Shown: in pieces, positions 25,246 to 35,601 of the stretch
Layout of the letters: each line of letters starts with the position of its first letter
Position numbering within the stretch: position 1 is the first letter of the stretch
NCBI RefSeq assembly: GCF_023146395.1
Contig: NZ_JAGLCD010000012.1
Span: 62,001-126,000, forward strand
DNA: 64,000 nt
Reading direction: 5' to 3'
Origin: Aeromicrobium sp.
GTDB taxonomy: Bacteria; Actinomycetota; Actinomycetes; Propionibacteriales; Nocardioidaceae
Translations under genes and position numbers: made by a program
The notes under the pieces: model-generated
The model's database searches: none
The model's input: only the letters and a program-made list of their open reading frames with translations
What the model was told of the DNA's origin: nothing

Positions 25246-26563
25246 CGTGCTGACACCCGTGCTGAGCGCGGGCTGGGCCGACGACCGGGCCTGGACGCTC
25301 GACGCCTACACCCGGCGCGGGGGCTACCGCGCCCTCGCGAAGGCCCTCACGACGACCCCGGCCGAGCTCATCGACCTCGTCAAGGAGTCGGGTCTGCGCG
25401 GTCGCGGCGGGGCCGGCTTCCCCACCGGCATGAAGTGGTCGTTCATCCCGAAGGACAACCCCAATCCCACGTACCTCGTGGTCAACGCCGACGAGTCCGA
25501 GCCGGGCACCTGCAAGGACATCCCGCTCATGATGGCCAGCCCGCACACGCTCGTGGAAGGCGTCATCATCGCCTCGCGTGCGATCGAGGCCGAGCGGGCC
25601 TTCATCTACGTGCGTGGCGAGGTGCTGCACGTCGTGCGCCGCCTCCGGGCGGCCGTGCGCGAGGCGTACGAGGCCGGTCACCTCGGCCGCGACATCGGCG
25701 GCTCGGGCATGAACCTCGACGTCGTGGTGCACGCCGGTGCCGGCGCCTACATCTGCGGCGAGGAGACCGCGCTGCTGGACTCGCTCGAGGGGCGGCGCGG
25801 TCAGCCGCGTCTGCGGCCCCCGTTCCCCGCCGTCGCGGGCCTGTACGCCTCGCCGACCGTCATCAACAACGTCGAGTCGATCGCCTCGGTGCCGGCCATC
25901 GTCGAGCACGGGATCGAGTGGTTCGGCTCGATGGGCACCGAGAAGAGCAAGGGCTTCACGCTCTACTCGCTCTCGGGGCACGTCAAGCGGCCGGGCCAGT
26001 ACGAGGCGCCGCTCGGCATCACCCTGCGCGAGCTGCTGGAGCTCGGCGGCGGCATGCGCCCCAGTCCTGACGGCACTGACGCGGAGCTGAAGTTCTGGAC
26101 CCCGGGCGGGTCCTCCACCCCGATCCTCACGGCCGAGCACCTCGACGTGCCGCTCGACTACGAGGGCGTGGGCGCCGCCGGGTCGATGCTCGGCACGAAG
26201 GCGCTCCAGGTCTTCGACCAGACCACGTCGGTCGTGCGCTGCGTGCTGCGCTGGACCGAGTTCTACAAGCACGAGTCGTGCGGCAAGTGCACCCCGTGCC
26301 GCGAGGGCACGTGGTGGCTCGTGCAGGTGCTGCGCCGCCTCGACTCCGGCCAGGGCCGCGCGGGCGACATCGAGCTGCTGCAGGAGCTGTGCGGCAACAT
26401 CCTCGGCCGGTCCTTCTGCGCCCTCGGCGACGGCGCCACGAGCCCCATCACCTCGGCGATCCAGTACTTCCGCGACGAGTTCGAGTCCGGCATGCACACC
26501 CCGTCGGCCGAGCTCTTCCCGCCGGTCGCGTCGACCCTCTTCGCTACGGAGGCCACGGCATGA
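25238..26563 (+). CDS. nuoF: NADH-quinone oxidoreductase subunit F
   Basis: NADH- and FMN-binding 51-kDa subunit. 441 aa. GLRGRGGAGFPTGMKW is the FMN/NADH glycine loop, NADESEPGTCKD follows, GAGAYICGEETALLDSLEG is the second nucleotide motif, and ESCGKCTPCREG supplies the N3 4Fe-4S ligands Cys348, Cys351 and Cys354 with a later cysteine in GRSFCALGDGA. It starts inside the nuoE stop. After it, a 139-base repeat-containing gap precedes nuoG. Confidence 0.95.
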   Translation: MTDVLTPVLSAGWADDRAWTLDAYTRRGGYRALAKALTTTPAELIDLVKESGLRGRGGAGFPTGMKWSFIPKDNPNPTYLVVNADESEPGTCKDIPLMMASPHTLVEGVIIASRAIEAERAFIYVRGEVLHVVRRLRAAVREAYEAGHLGRDIGGSGMNLDVVVHAGAGAYICGEETALLDSLEGRRGQPRLRPPFPAVAGLYASPTVINNVESIASVPAIVEHGIEWFGSMGTEKSKGFTLYSLSGHVKRPGQYEAPLGITLRELLELGGGMRPSPDGTDAELKFWTPGGSSTPILTAEHLDVPLDYEGVGAAGSMLGTKALQVFDQTTSVVRCVLRWTEFYKHESCGKCTPCREGTWWLVQVLRRLDSGQGRAGDIELLQELCGNILGRSFCALGDGATSPITSAIQYFRDEFESGMHTPSAELFPPVASTLFATEATA

Positions 26564-26702
26564 CCCGCATCACCGCTGGTCGAGCTCGTCCCGAGGGACG
26601 AGGGACGAGTATCGAGACCATCCAGCACCTGACCGGGTCTCGACACACCGGCTCAAGCCTCGCCAGTGCTCGGCCAGCGGCAAGCCCGGGGGAGGAGATC
26701 CG
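26564..26702. repeat. GGTCGAG/GAGACC palindromic repeat between nuoF and nuoG
   Basis: Contains CTGGTCGAGCTCGTCCC, then GGGACGAGTATCGAGACCAT, forming an imperfect dyad. A second GGGTCTCGACAC block and a purine-rich Shine-Dalgarno stretch just before the nuoG ATG follow. The same TGGTCGAG...TCGAGACCA pattern recurs between nuoI and nuoJ. Palindromes of this kind are familiar as interspersed repeats in actinobacteria. Confidence 0.6.
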
Positions 26703-29108
26703 ATGACCATCGAGGCCAACCACGAGACCCAGGCCCCGGTCGAGCTCGTGACGCTCACGATCGACGACGTCAGCGTCAGCGTCCCGAAGGGCACGCTCGT
26801 GATCCGCGCGGCCGAGGTCGTCGGCATCGAGATCCCGCGCTTCTGCGACCACCCGCTGCTCGAGCCGGTGGGCGCGTGCCGCCAGTGCCTGGTCGACATC
26901 CCGGACGCCGGCAACGGTCGCGGCTTCCCCAAGCCGCAGGCCTCCTGCACGATCGAGGCGGCGCCCGGCATGGTCGTGCGCACCCACCTCACGTCCGACG
27001 TCGCCGCCACGGCGCAGCGCGGGAACATGGAGTTCCTGCTCGTCAACCACCCGCTCGACTGCCCGGTCTGCGACAAGGGCGGGGAGTGCCCGCTGCAGAA
27101 CCAGGCCATGAGCCACGGCCGGGGCGAGTCGCGGTTCCACGAGACCAAGCGCACCTTCGCCAAGCCTGTGCCGGTCTCGGCCCAGGTCCTGCTCGACCGG
27201 GAGCGCTGCGTGCTTTGCGCGCGCTGCACGCGGTTCTCCGAGCAGGTCGCCGGCGACCCGTTCATCGCGCTGGTCGAGCGCGGCGCCCAGCAGCAGGTCG
27301 GCATCGGCCCGTCGTCCGACGGCGCCGAGGGGGCGCCGTTCCACTCGTACTTCTCGGGCAACACGATCCAGATCTGCCCCGTGGGCGCCCTGACGAGCGC
27401 CGACTACCGGTTCCGGTCGCGGCCGTTCGACCTCGTCTCGGTGCCCTCGGTCGCCGAGCACGACGCGTGCGGCGCCGCGATCCGCGTCGACCACCGCCGC
27501 GGCGCGGTCATGCGACGTCTGGCCGGGGACGATCCCGAGGTCAACGAGGAGTGGATCAGCGACAAGGACCGCTTCGCGTTCACCTGGAGCCGTCAGGACG
27601 ATCGCCTGCGGACCCCGCTAGTACGTGACGAGAACGGTGACCTGCAGCCGACGTCGTGGCCCGGGGCGCTCGCGGTGGCCGGTCGTCTGCTCGAGTCGGT
27701 CCGTGGGTCCGTCGGCGTGCTGCCGGGTGGGCGCCTGACGCTCGAGGACGCCCACGCCTGGTCGGCCTTCGCCCGTGTCGCGCTCGGCACCAACGACGTC
27801 GACTTCCGGTCGCGGGCGACCGGCCCGGAGGAGGCCGACTTCCTGGCGTCCCACGTGGCCGGGTCGGGCCTGGGCGTCACGTACGACCAGCTCGCCCGCG
27901 CGCGCCGGGTCGTGCTCGTCGCGCTGGAGCCCGAGGACGAGGCCGCCACGATCTTCCTGCGCCTGCGCAAGGCGGTGCGGGCCGCGAAGACCCAGGTCGT
28001 CACGATCGCGAGCCACCTCAGCCGCGGCAGCGAGAAGCTCGGGGCGACCCTGGTGCCCGCCGTGCCGGGCCAGGAGGTCGCCGCCCTGGCCGGGCTCGAG
28101 CTCGGTGCCGGTGACGTCGTGCTGGTGGGGGAGCGGGCGGCGCTCGTCCCGGGTCTGCTGTCGGCGCTCGCGACCCTCGGCGCAGGGGTCCGGCTCGCCT
28201 GGGTTCCGCGGCGCGCGGGTGACCGAGCCGCCGTCGAGGCCGGCCTCCTGCCGAACCTGCTGCCGGGTGCGCGACCCGTGGCCGTGGCCGAGGCGCGGGC
28301 CGACCTCGCGGCGGCCTGGGGCGTGGCGGGAGTCCCGGGGGTCCGCGGACGTGACCTCGCGACGATCGTCGACGACGCCGCCGACCACGCGGTGCTCGGC
28401 CTCCTCGTCGGTGGCGTCGAGATCGCCGACCTGCCCGATCCGGCGCGGGCGCGCGCGGCTCTTGCCGCGGCCCCGGTCGTCATCAGCCTCGAGGTGCGGC
28501 GCAGCGAGGTCACCGAGCACGCCGACGTCGTCCTCCCGGTGGCTCCGCCGGTCGAGAAGTCCGGCACGTTCGTCACCTGGGAGGGCCGCCGCCGCGGCTT
28601 CGCGACGGCCCTGCACGAACCGGGCTCGGTCACCGACACCCGCGTCCTGGCCGGCATCGCCGAGGAGATGGGACGCCCCCTGACCTTCCGCACCCCGGCG
28701 GACGCCCTGGTCGACCACGACTCGATCGGTCGCTGGGACGGCGCAGCCGCGGGCGGACCGTCCGCGGCCCCGACCGCGCCGGCCGGGCCCCCCGCGGGGC
28801 ACGTTGTGATCTCGACCTGGCGTCAGCTCATCGACGACGGGCGTGGCCAGGAGGGGCAGGCGGAGTACTCCGCCACCGCGCGGCCCGCCGTGGCCCGCGC
28901 GAGCGCGGCGACCTGGTCGTCGCTCGGCGTGCCCGAGACCGGCACCGTGGTGCTCGGCGGCTCGGCCACGTTCTCGGTCGTGGTCGACGACCTCCCCGAC
29001 GGCGTCGTCTGGGTGCCGGGCAACAACGGGGTCAACCTGCGGGAGCTCGGCATCGGCCACGGCAGCGTCACGACCGCGACGACGGGGGCGGAGTCGACGC
29101 ATGAGTGA
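26703..29108 (+). CDS. nuoG: NADH-quinone oxidoreductase subunit G
   Basis: Largest peripheral-arm subunit, carrying the N1b, N4 and N5 clusters. 801 aa. The N-terminal 2Fe-2S domain has Cys48, Cys59 and Cys62 ([16 protein letters not shown]). [26 protein letters not shown] and [14 protein letters not shown] supply further ligands, and a molybdopterin-oxidoreductase-like domain fills the C-terminal half. The ATG has a strong GGAGGAG site. The stop overlaps the nuoH ATG by 8 bases. Confidence 0.94.
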   Translation: MTIEANHETQAPVELVTLTIDDVSVSVPKGTLVIRAAEVVGIEIPRFCDHPLLEPVGACRQCLVDIPDAGNGRGFPKPQASCTIEAAPGMVVRTHLTSDVAATAQRGNMEFLLVNHPLDCPVCDKGGECPLQNQAMSHGRGESRFHETKRTFAKPVPVSAQVLLDRERCVLCARCTRFSEQVAGDPFIALVERGAQQQVGIGPSSDGAEGAPFHSYFSGNTIQICPVGALTSADYRFRSRPFDLVSVPSVAEHDACGAAIRVDHRRGAVMRRLAGDDPEVNEEWISDKDRFAFTWSRQDDRLRTPLVRDENGDLQPTSWPGALAVAGRLLESVRGSVGVLPGGRLTLEDAHAWSAFARVALGTNDVDFRSRATGPEEADFLASHVAGSGLGVTYDQLARARRVVLVALEPEDEAATIFLRLRKAVRAAKTQVVTIASHLSRGSEKLGATLVPAVPGQEVAALAGLELGAGDVVLVGERAALVPGLLSALATLGAGVRLAWVPRRAGDRAAVEAGLLPNLLPGARPVAVAEARADLAAAWGVAGVPGVRGRDLATIVDDAADHAVLGLLVGGVEIADLPDPARARAALAAAPVVISLEVRRSEVTEHADVVLPVAPPVEKSGTFVTWEGRRRGFATALHEPGSVTDTRVLAGIAEEMGRPLTFRTPADALVDHDSIGRWDGAAAGGPSAAPTAPAGPPAGHVVISTWRQLIDDGRGQEGQAEYSATARPAVARASAATWSSLGVPETGTVVLGGSATFSVVVDDLPDGVVWVPGNNGVNLRELGIGHGSVTTATTGAESTHE

Positions 29109-30327
29109 GATCTTCGGGAACGAGCCGTTCTGGGTCGTCGCGCTGAAGGCGGCGCTGATCTTCGTGATCCTCGTCGTCTACACGCTGTTCAACATCTGGC
29201 TCGAGCGCCGGGTCGTGGCGCGCATGCAGCATCGCGTGGGCCCCAACGTCCATGGTCCGTTCGGTCTGCTGCAGAGCCTTGCCGACGGTGTGAAGCTCGC
29301 GCTGAAGGAGGACATCGTCGTCAAGGCGGCCGACAAGGTCGTCTACGTCCTCGCGCCGATCCTCGCCACGATCCCGGCCTTCCTGGCCTGGTCGGTCATC
29401 CCGTTCGGTCCCGAGGTCACGATCCCGTTCACCGACACGGTCACGCCGCTGCAGCTGACCGACATGCCGGTCGCGGTCCTGTACGTCCTGGCGGTCACCT
29501 CGATCGGCGTGTACGGCATCGTGCTCGCCGGCTGGTCGTCCGGCTCGACCTACGCCCTGCTTGGCGGCCTGCGCTCGAGCGCCCAGGTCATCAGCTACGA
29601 GGTCGCGATGGGCCTCAGCTTCGTGACGGTGTTCCTCTACGCCGGCACGATGTCGACCTCCGAGATCGTCGCGGCCCAGACCGACCTCTGGTACTTCCTG
29701 CCGCTGCTGCCGTCGTTCGTCGTCTACGTCATCTCGATGGTCGGCGAGACCAACCGCGCACCCTTCGACCTGCCGGAGGCCGAGGGCGAGCTCGTCGGCG
29801 GCTTCCACACCGAGTACAGCTCGTTGAAGTTCGCCCTGTTCTTCCTGGCGGAGTACATCAACATGGTCACGGTCTCCGCCCTGGCCACGACCCTGTTCCT
29901 CGGTGGCTGGCGGGCGCCGTTCGGCATCGCCCAGGTGTGGGAGGGCGCCAACGAGGGCTACTGGCCCGTCCTGTGGTTCCTCGGCAAGACGCTGTTCTTC
30001 ATCTTCGTGTTCATCTGGCTGCGCGGCACCCTGCCGCGCATGCGCTACGACCAGTTCATGGCGTTCGGCTGGAAGATCCTGATCCCGGTGTCGCTGGGCT
30101 GGATCTTCGTCGTGATCGTGCTGCGCAAGCTGCAGAACGAGGGCTCGATCGACGAAGCGGTCGTGAACTGGGCCGGTGTCGTCGCGGCGGTGCTGCTGAT
30201 CGCGGTCATCGCCCTGCGTCGCGAGAAGCCCGCCCCCGAGCGCCCCGAGCAGGCCACCGGATCAGCCCACGAGGGTTATCCCGTGCCCCTGCCCTTCGAC
30301 GACTCCGAGAAGGAGGAGGCACGATGA
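29101..30327 (+). CDS. nuoH: NADH-quinone oxidoreductase subunit H
   Basis: Membrane subunit next to the quinone cavity. 408 aa with eight or more helices. [26 protein letters not shown] is the family signature, and [27 protein letters not shown] holds the conserved acidic loop of the proton path. A hydrophilic tail of about 40 residues is typical of actinobacteria. The ATG at 29101 lies within the nuoG end; the stop overlaps the nuoI ATG. Confidence 0.95.
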   Translation: MSEIFGNEPFWVVALKAALIFVILVVYTLFNIWLERRVVARMQHRVGPNVHGPFGLLQSLADGVKLALKEDIVVKAADKVVYVLAPILATIPAFLAWSVIPFGPEVTIPFTDTVTPLQLTDMPVAVLYVLAVTSIGVYGIVLAGWSSGSTYALLGGLRSSAQVISYEVAMGLSFVTVFLYAGTMSTSEIVAAQTDLWYFLPLLPSFVVYVISMVGETNRAPFDLPEAEGELVGGFHTEYSSLKFALFFLAEYINMVTVSALATTLFLGGWRAPFGIAQVWEGANEGYWPVLWFLGKTLFFIFVFIWLRGTLPRMRYDQFMAFGWKILIPVSLGWIFVVIVLRKLQNEGSIDEAVVNWAGVVAAVLLIAVIALRREKPAPERPEQATGSAHEGYPVPLPFDDSEKEEAR

Positions 30328-30884
30328 GCATCAAAGGCAACCTGTGGGACCCGGTCGCCGGTTTCGGCGTCACGTTCCGGACGATGTTCAAGAAGGTCGT
30401 CACGGAGCAGTACCCCTTCGAGAAGGTGCCCACGGCCCCGCGCTTCCATGGTCGGCACCAGCTGAACCGCTGGCCCGACGGGCTCGAGAAGTGCATCGGC
30501 TGCGAGCTGTGCGCCTGGGCGTGCCCGGCCGACGCGATCTACGTCGAGGGCGCGTCGAACGTCGACGTCCTGCCCGACGGGAGCCCCGACGAGTCGGGAC
30601 GCTTCAGCCCGGGGGAGCGGTACGGCCGCGTCTACCAGATCAACTACCTGCGCTGCATCCTGTGCGGTCTGTGCATCGAGGCGTGCCCGACCCGGGCGCT
30701 GACGATGACCAACGAGTACGAGCTGGCCGACGACAGCCGGGAGGCGCTGATCTACGAGAAGTCCGACCTGCTCGCGCCCCTGCTGCCCGGCATGACCGAG
30801 CCGCCGCACGCGATGATGATCAGCGACGATCACCAGGACTACTACCGCGGGAAGCAGCTGCCGATCGTGGAGGCGGACGAGTGA
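30324..30884 (+). CDS. nuoI: NADH-quinone oxidoreductase subunit I
   Basis: Ferredoxin-like subunit with clusters N6a and N6b. 186 aa. The two 4Fe-4S motifs are complete: Cys57, 60, 63 and 67 ([12 protein letters not shown]) and Cys111, 114, 117 and 121 ([12 protein letters not shown]). A strong AGGAGG site precedes the ATG. A repeat-bearing gap of about 165 bases follows. Confidence 0.95.
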   Translation: MSIKGNLWDPVAGFGVTFRTMFKKVVTEQYPFEKVPTAPRFHGRHQLNRWPDGLEKCIGCELCAWACPADAIYVEGASNVDVLPDGSPDESGRFSPGERYGRVYQINYLRCILCGLCIEACPTRALTMTNEYELADDSREALIYEKSDLLAPLLPGMTEPPHAMMISDDHQDYYRGKQLPIVEADE

Positions 30885-31050
30885 GCGGCGGCACCATGAT
30901 GCCCGCCTCTGGTGGTCGAGTGGGGTCCGAGGAACGAGGACCCCGTGTCGAGACCACGGTGAGGTCCGGTGCCTCGTCAGCCCGCCGGATGAGCGGATCT
31001 CGATACGCCTCGCTCGATCAGCGGTTTGCCGGTGTGGCAGGAGTCGTCGA
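30885..31050. repeat. GGTCGAG/GAGACC palindromic repeat between nuoI and nuoJ
   Basis: An imperfect dyad: TGGTCGAGTGGGGTCC pairs with GGACCCCGTGTCGAGACCA around a GAGGAACGA loop. A second part follows (CGGATCTCGATACGCCTCGC...CGATCAGCGG). It is related to the nuoF-nuoG insert and lies where Complex I operons normally have no gap. Confidence 0.65.
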
Positions 31051-31947
31051 ATGACGGCGTTCGGGGTCGTCGCGCCGATCGTCGTGATCGCCGCGCTGGG
31101 CCTGCTGTTCGCCCGCAAGGCGGTGCACGCCGCCCTGTCGTTGGCGGTCGTGATGATCGGCCTCGCCGTGCTCTACGCCGCGAACGGGGCACCGTTCCTG
31201 TTCGCGGTGCAGATCATCGTCTACACGGGCGCGATCATGATGCTGTTCCTGTTCGTCGTGATGCTCGTGGGTGTGGAGGCCGGGCCCGAGGCGGTCACGG
31301 AGCCGCTCCCGGGCCAGCGCGTCGCCGCGGCCCTGGTGGGTCTGGGCTTCGGCGCGATGCTCGTCGTGGGCATCGGCCAGGTCGTCGCGAACGGCTTCTC
31401 GATGCCGGTCGCCGCGGTCGAGGACGACAACGTCGAGGGGCTCGCGGCCCTGATGTTCGGGCCCTACGTGCTGGCCTTCCAGTTCACCGCTGCCCTGCTG
31501 GTGACCGCGGTGCTCGGGGCCATGGTCCTGGCCCACCAGGAGCGGCTCACCGCCCAGCCGAGCCAGGCCGAGCGCGCGGCGCAGCGCATCCGCGACTTCG
31601 GCGCGGAGGGTCGCCACCCCGGCAACGCACCCACCCCGGGTGTCTACGCCCGGCACAACGCGGTCGACGCGCCGGCCTTGCTGCCCGACGGCACTCCCTT
31701 GGAGTCCTCGGTGCCCGGCGCGCTCGTGCGCCGCGGGCAGGTCATCCGCCCGCCGATCACGGGGCCGGGTCTCGGTGACGGCACTGGCGGGGGTTCCGGG
31801 CCACGGGCGGAGAAGGGATCTGGCGGGGGTTCCGGCGGGGGTTCCGGGCCACGGGCGGAAGACGATACTGAGCCCCGGGCGGAAGACGGTACCGGCGGGG
31901 GTTCCGGGCCACGGGCGGAAAAAGGCGCCGAGGAGGAGTCGTCGTGA
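31051..31947 (+). CDS. nuoJ: NADH-quinone oxidoreductase subunit J
   Basis: Membrane subunit with five helices in the first 170 residues, including [20 protein letters not shown], the pi-bulge helix signature. 298 aa, long for NuoJ. The last 55 residues are not family sequence: they are repeats of GGGSGPRAE with acidic spacers, encoded by tandem DNA units at 31786-31925. The tail is presumably a flexible cytoplasmic extension. The stop overlaps the nuoK GTG. Confidence 0.92.
   Translation: MTAFGVVAPIVVIAALGLLFARKAVHAALSLAVVMIGLAVLYAANGAPFLFAVQIIVYTGAIMMLFLFVVMLVGVEAGPEAVTEPLPGQRVAAALVGLGFGAMLVVGIGQVVANGFSMPVAAVEDDNVEGLAALMFGPYVLAFQFTAALLVTAVLGAMVLAHQERLTAQPSQAERAAQRIRDFGAEGRHPGNAPTPGVYARHNAVDAPALLPDGTPLESSVPGALVRRGQVIRPPITGPGLGDGTGGGSGPRAEKGSGGGSGGGSGPRAEDDTEPRAEDGTGGGSGPRAEKGAEEESS
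31786..31925. repeat. GGCGGGGGTTCC tandem/dispersed repeat inside nuoJ
   Basis: Three units of GGCGGGGGTTCCGGGCCACG plus GGCGGAAG, a truncated GGCGGGGGTTCC and a partial CCCCGGGCGGAAGAC, all kept in frame, encode the Gly/Ser/Pro/Arg/Ala/Glu tail of NuoJ. Each unit contains a small TTCCG...CGGAA dyad. A diverged unit ends nuoE. Confidence 0.7.
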
Positions 31948-32237
31948 GCGATCTCCTGACCCTGTCGATGATCCTGTTCACGATCGGCGCCGTCGGCGTG
32001 CTCGTGCGCCGCAACGCCCTGATCGTGTTCATGTGCGTCGAGCTGATGCTCAACGCCACCAATCTGGCCTTCGTGGCGTTCGCCCGTGAGCACGGCAATC
32101 TCGACGGCCAGCTCGCCGCCTTCCTGGTCATGGTCGTCGCGGCGGCCGAGGTCGTGGTCGGGCTGGCCATCATCATCGCGATCCACCGCTCCCGGGGATC
32201 GGTCAGCGTCGACGAGGTCAGGCAGGTTCGCGGATGA
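31944..32237 (+). CDS. nuoK: NADH-quinone oxidoreductase subunit K
   Basis: Antiporter-related membrane subunit of 97 aa with three helices. The glutamates of the proton path are conserved in [17 protein letters not shown] and [17 protein letters not shown]. The GTG start has a GAGGAGG site inside the nuoJ end. The stop overlaps the nuoL ATG. Confidence 0.95.
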   Translation: MSDLLTLSMILFTIGAVGVLVRRNALIVFMCVELMLNATNLAFVAFAREHGNLDGQLAAFLVMVVAAAEVVVGLAIIIAIHRSRGSVSVDEVRQVRG

Positions 32238-34126
32238 TGATCTGGCTGCTCGTCGCGTTCCCGGCCCTGGGCGCGGCGCTCCTGCTGACGTCGGGCAGGA
32301 GGTCGGACCGGCACGGGCACCTCGTCGCCACGGCGGCCTCGGCGGCGTCCTTCGTGTGGGGCCTGGTGCTGTTCTTCCGGCTGCTGGCGCGGGACTCGGG
32401 CGACCGCACGGTCACCGAGTCGTTGTTCACGTGGATCTCCACGGGCCAGGGGCCCGGCAGCTTCCACGTCGAGATGTCGTTGGTGTTCGACCCGCTCGCG
32501 GCCCTGTTCGTGCTGCTCATCACCGGGGTCGGCACGCTGATCCACGTCTACTCGATCGGCTACATGGAGCACGACGAGCGGCGCCGCCGCTTCTTCGCGT
32601 TCCTCAACCTGTTCATCGCCGCGATGCTGGTGCTGGTCCTGGCCGGCGACTACCTCGTGCTCTTCCTCGGCTGGGAGGGCGTGGGCCTGGCCTCGTACCT
32701 GCTGATCGGGTTCTGGCAGCACAAGCCGTCGGCCGCCGCAGCCGCCAAGAAGGCGTTCGTCGTCAACCGCGTCGGCGACATCGGCATGGCGCTCGCGATC
32801 ATGCTGATGTTCAAGGAGTTCGGCACGACCGAGATCGCCGCGGTCGGTGACTCGGTGGCCGGCACCGCGGCGAGCACGATCACGGTGCTCGGACTGCTGC
32901 TGCTCCTCGGTGCGTGCGGCAAGTCGGCCCAGGTGCCGCTGCAGGGCTGGCTGCTCGACGCGATGGAGGGCCCGACCCCGGTCTCGGCCCTGATCCACGC
33001 CGCCACGATGGTCACGGCCGGCGTGTACCTGATCGTGCGCAGCAACGCGATCTTCGACGCCTCGGAGACCGCCCGCACCGCGGTCGTGGTCGTGGGCCTC
33101 GTGACCCTGATCGCGGGCGCGATCATCGGCTGCGCGAAGGACGACATCAAGAAGGCGCTCGCGGGCTCCACGATGAGCCAGATCGGCTACATGATGCTGG
33201 CCGCGGGCCTCGGCCCGGCCGGCTACGCGTTCGCGATCTTCCACCTCGTGACGCACGGCTTCTTCAAGGCCAACATGTTCCTCGGCGCGGGCTCGGTCAT
33301 GCACGCGATGGACGACGACGTCAACATGCGCCACTACGGCGCGCTGCGCACGGCGCTGCCCGTCACGTTCGCGACCTTCGGCCTGGGCTATCTCGCGATC
33401 ATCGGCTTCCCCGGGTTCTCGGGCTTCTTCAGCAAGGACAAGATCATCGAGGCGGCACTGGCCCACAACGTCTGGGTCGGCCTCGCGGCCGTCGCGGGCG
33501 CGGGCATCACGGCGTTCTACATGACACGACTGGTGACGATGACGTTCGCGGGCCAGAAGCGGTGGCGCGAGGAGGTGCACCCGCACGAGTCGCCCCGGGT
33601 CATGACGGTGCCGCTGATCGTGCTGGCGGCCGCCTCGGTCCTGGGCGGGCTCCTGGTGCTAAGTGACTGGATCACCGACTGGCTCGAGCCCGTCGTCGGT
33701 CACACCGAGCACCATCACGTCGAGATCCTCGGGGCCGAGTGGCCGCCCATCGCGGTCTCGGTCCTGGTCACAGCCGTCGTCGCGGCGGGTGTCGCGCTCG
33801 GGTGGTTCACGTACGGCCGCAAGCCCATCGCGAGCGAGACCCCGGAGCGGGTCTCGGTCCTGACCCGTGCCGCGCGCGCCGACCTCTACGGCGACACGAT
33901 CAACGAGTGGGTCGCGGTCCGGCCCACCGTGACTCTCGCGCGGGGCGTCGCGTGGTTCGACCAGTTCGGCCTGCACCGCGCGGTCACCGGCTTCGTGACC
34001 CTGATCGGGGACGGTGCCGCCGCGATGCGGACCTGGCAGAACGGCTTCGTCCGCAGCTATGCGCTCGGGGTGTTCGTCGGTGCGCTCGTGCTGACCCTCG
34101 GCCTGCTGGCGGTGATCTGGCGATGA
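32234..34126 (+). CDS. nuoL: NADH-quinone oxidoreductase subunit L
   Basis: Distal proton-pumping subunit, 630 aa with about sixteen helices including a long C-terminal lateral helix. [18 protein letters not shown] holds the key Glu of the Lys/Glu pair. [41 protein letters not shown] is the antiporter-family core, and [22 protein letters not shown] follows. Coupled by overlap to nuoM. Confidence 0.95.
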   Translation: MMIWLLVAFPALGAALLLTSGRRSDRHGHLVATAASAASFVWGLVLFFRLLARDSGDRTVTESLFTWISTGQGPGSFHVEMSLVFDPLAALFVLLITGVGTLIHVYSIGYMEHDERRRRFFAFLNLFIAAMLVLVLAGDYLVLFLGWEGVGLASYLLIGFWQHKPSAAAAAKKAFVVNRVGDIGMALAIMLMFKEFGTTEIAAVGDSVAGTAASTITVLGLLLLLGACGKSAQVPLQGWLLDAMEGPTPVSALIHAATMVTAGVYLIVRSNAIFDASETARTAVVVVGLVTLIAGAIIGCAKDDIKKALAGSTMSQIGYMMLAAGLGPAGYAFAIFHLVTHGFFKANMFLGAGSVMHAMDDDVNMRHYGALRTALPVTFATFGLGYLAIIGFPGFSGFFSKDKIIEAALAHNVWVGLAAVAGAGITAFYMTRLVTMTFAGQKRWREEVHPHESPRVMTVPLIVLAAASVLGGLLVLSDWITDWLEPVVGHTEHHHVEILGAEWPPIAVSVLVTAVVAAGVALGWFTYGRKPIASETPERVSVLTRAARADLYGDTINEWVAVRPTVTLARGVAWFDQFGLHRAVTGFVTLIGDGAAAMRTWQNGFVRSYALGVFVGALVLTLGLLAVIWR

Positions 34127-35601
34127 TCACCCTCCTCGCGCTGGTGCCGATCGTCGGTGCCCTCCTCGTCACCCTGCTGCCGCGTGCCTCGCGAGGTCAG
34201 CAGCTCCTCGCGCGGCACGTCGCCCTGGGCGCCAGCGGGGTCGCGCTCGTCGTGGCCCTCGTCATCGCGGCCCGGTTCGACGCCGGCGAGGGCGGCTACC
34301 AGATGGTGCAGGAACATGCCTGGATCGAGCCGCTGGGGGCCACCTACTCGGTGGGCCTGAACGGCATCGGGCTGGCCCTCGTCCTGCTGACCGTCATCCT
34401 GACGCCGGTCGTGCTGCTCGCGGCGTACCGTGACGAGCTGCCCGGCTACCGCAGCGCCAACTCCTACGTCGCCTGGATGCTGGTGCTCGAGGGTCTGGCG
34501 ATCCTCGTGTTCACCGCGACCGACGCCTTCCTGTTCTACGTCGCCTTCGAGGCCACCCTGGTGCCGATCTACTTCCTGATCGGCAGCTACGGAGGCGAGG
34601 GTCGGCAGAAGGCCGCGACGACGTTCCTGCTCTACAACCTGCTCGGCGGGCTGCTGATGCTGGCGGCGATCGTCGGGCTGTACGTCGTCTCGTCGGACGC
34701 CGGCGAGGCGAGCTATCGACTCGCCGACCTCGCGAACCTGCCGTTCGCCGAGGACACCGAGAGGCTGCTCTTCCTGGGCTTCATGGCCGCGTTCGCCGTG
34801 AAGGCGCCGCTGTGGCCCTTCCACACCTGGCTGCCGGAGGCCGCCGCCTCGGCCACCCCGGCGACGTCGGTGCTGATGGTCAGCGTGATCGACAAGGTCG
34901 GCACGTTCGGCATGATCCGGTGGGGTCTGGAGCTGTTCCCCGGGGCGGCCGACTGGGCCTCGCCGACGATCATGGCGCTGGCCGTCGTGAGCATCGTCTA
35001 CGGAGCGCTCGCGGCGATCGGCTCGACCGACATCCGCCGGCTCGTGGCGTACACGTCGGTCTCGCACTTCGGGTTCATCATCCTGGGCATCTTCGCGTTC
35101 ACGCAGACCTCGACCTCGGGGTCGGTGCTCTACATGTTCAACCACGGGCTCTCGACCGCGGCGCTGTTCCTCGTGACCGGCATCATGATCAGTCGCCGCG
35201 GCTCGGCCGAGATCTCCGCCTTCGGGGGCGTGCAGAAGATCGCCCCCGTGATGGCGGGCGTCCTGCTCATCGCCGGTCTGTCGAGCCTCTCGCTGCCGGG
35301 CCTGGCCCCGTTCGTGAGCGAGTTCCTCGTGCTGGCCGGCACGTTCACGGTCAACGTCCCGCTGGCGGTGATCGCGACGCTCGGCATCGTCCTGGCCGCG
35401 GTCTACGTCCTGGTGCTGTACCAACGCACCATGACCGGCCCGCTCGTCGAGCAGTCCAGGGTCGTGACCGAGCTGACGACTCGTGAGGTCGTCGTGCTGG
35501 CGCCGCTCGTCGTCATCATCATCGGGCTGGGCCTGTTCCCGCAGCCGATGCTCGACCTCGTCAATCCGGCCGTGGCCGTCGTCCTGGGAGGTCTGCCGTG
35601 A
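34123..35601 (+). CDS. nuoM: NADH-quinone oxidoreductase subunit M
   Basis: Proton-pumping antiporter-like subunit, 492 aa. [17 protein letters not shown] contains the conserved channel Glu. [26 protein letters not shown] and [17 protein letters not shown] are family motifs. About fourteen helices. The ATG at 34123 overlaps the nuoL stop; the longer upstream frame is nuoL read-through. Confidence 0.95.
   Translation: MITLLALVPIVGALLVTLLPRASRGQQLLARHVALGASGVALVVALVIAARFDAGEGGYQMVQEHAWIEPLGATYSVGLNGIGLALVLLTVILTPVVLLAAYRDELPGYRSANSYVAWMLVLEGLAILVFTATDAFLFYVAFEATLVPIYFLIGSYGGEGRQKAATTFLLYNLLGGLLMLAAIVGLYVVSSDAGEASYRLADLANLPFAEDTERLLFLGFMAAFAVKAPLWPFHTWLPEAAASATPATSVLMVSVIDKVGTFGMIRWGLELFPGAADWASPTIMALAVVSIVYGALAAIGSTDIRRLVAYTSVSHFGFIILGIFAFTQTSTSGSVLYMFNHGLSTAALFLVTGIMISRRGSAEISAFGGVQKIAPVMAGVLLIAGLSSLSLPGLAPFVSEFLVLAGTFTVNVPLAVIATLGIVLAAVYVLVLYQRTMTGPLVEQSRVVTELTTREVVVLAPLVVIIIGLGLFPQPMLDLVNPAVAVVLGGLP

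Noticed and set aside
31757-33586. 609-codon open frame antisense to nuoJ, nuoK and nuoL
   Set aside because: The translation is Arg/Glu/His low complexity while the plus strand carries three clear Complex I subunits.
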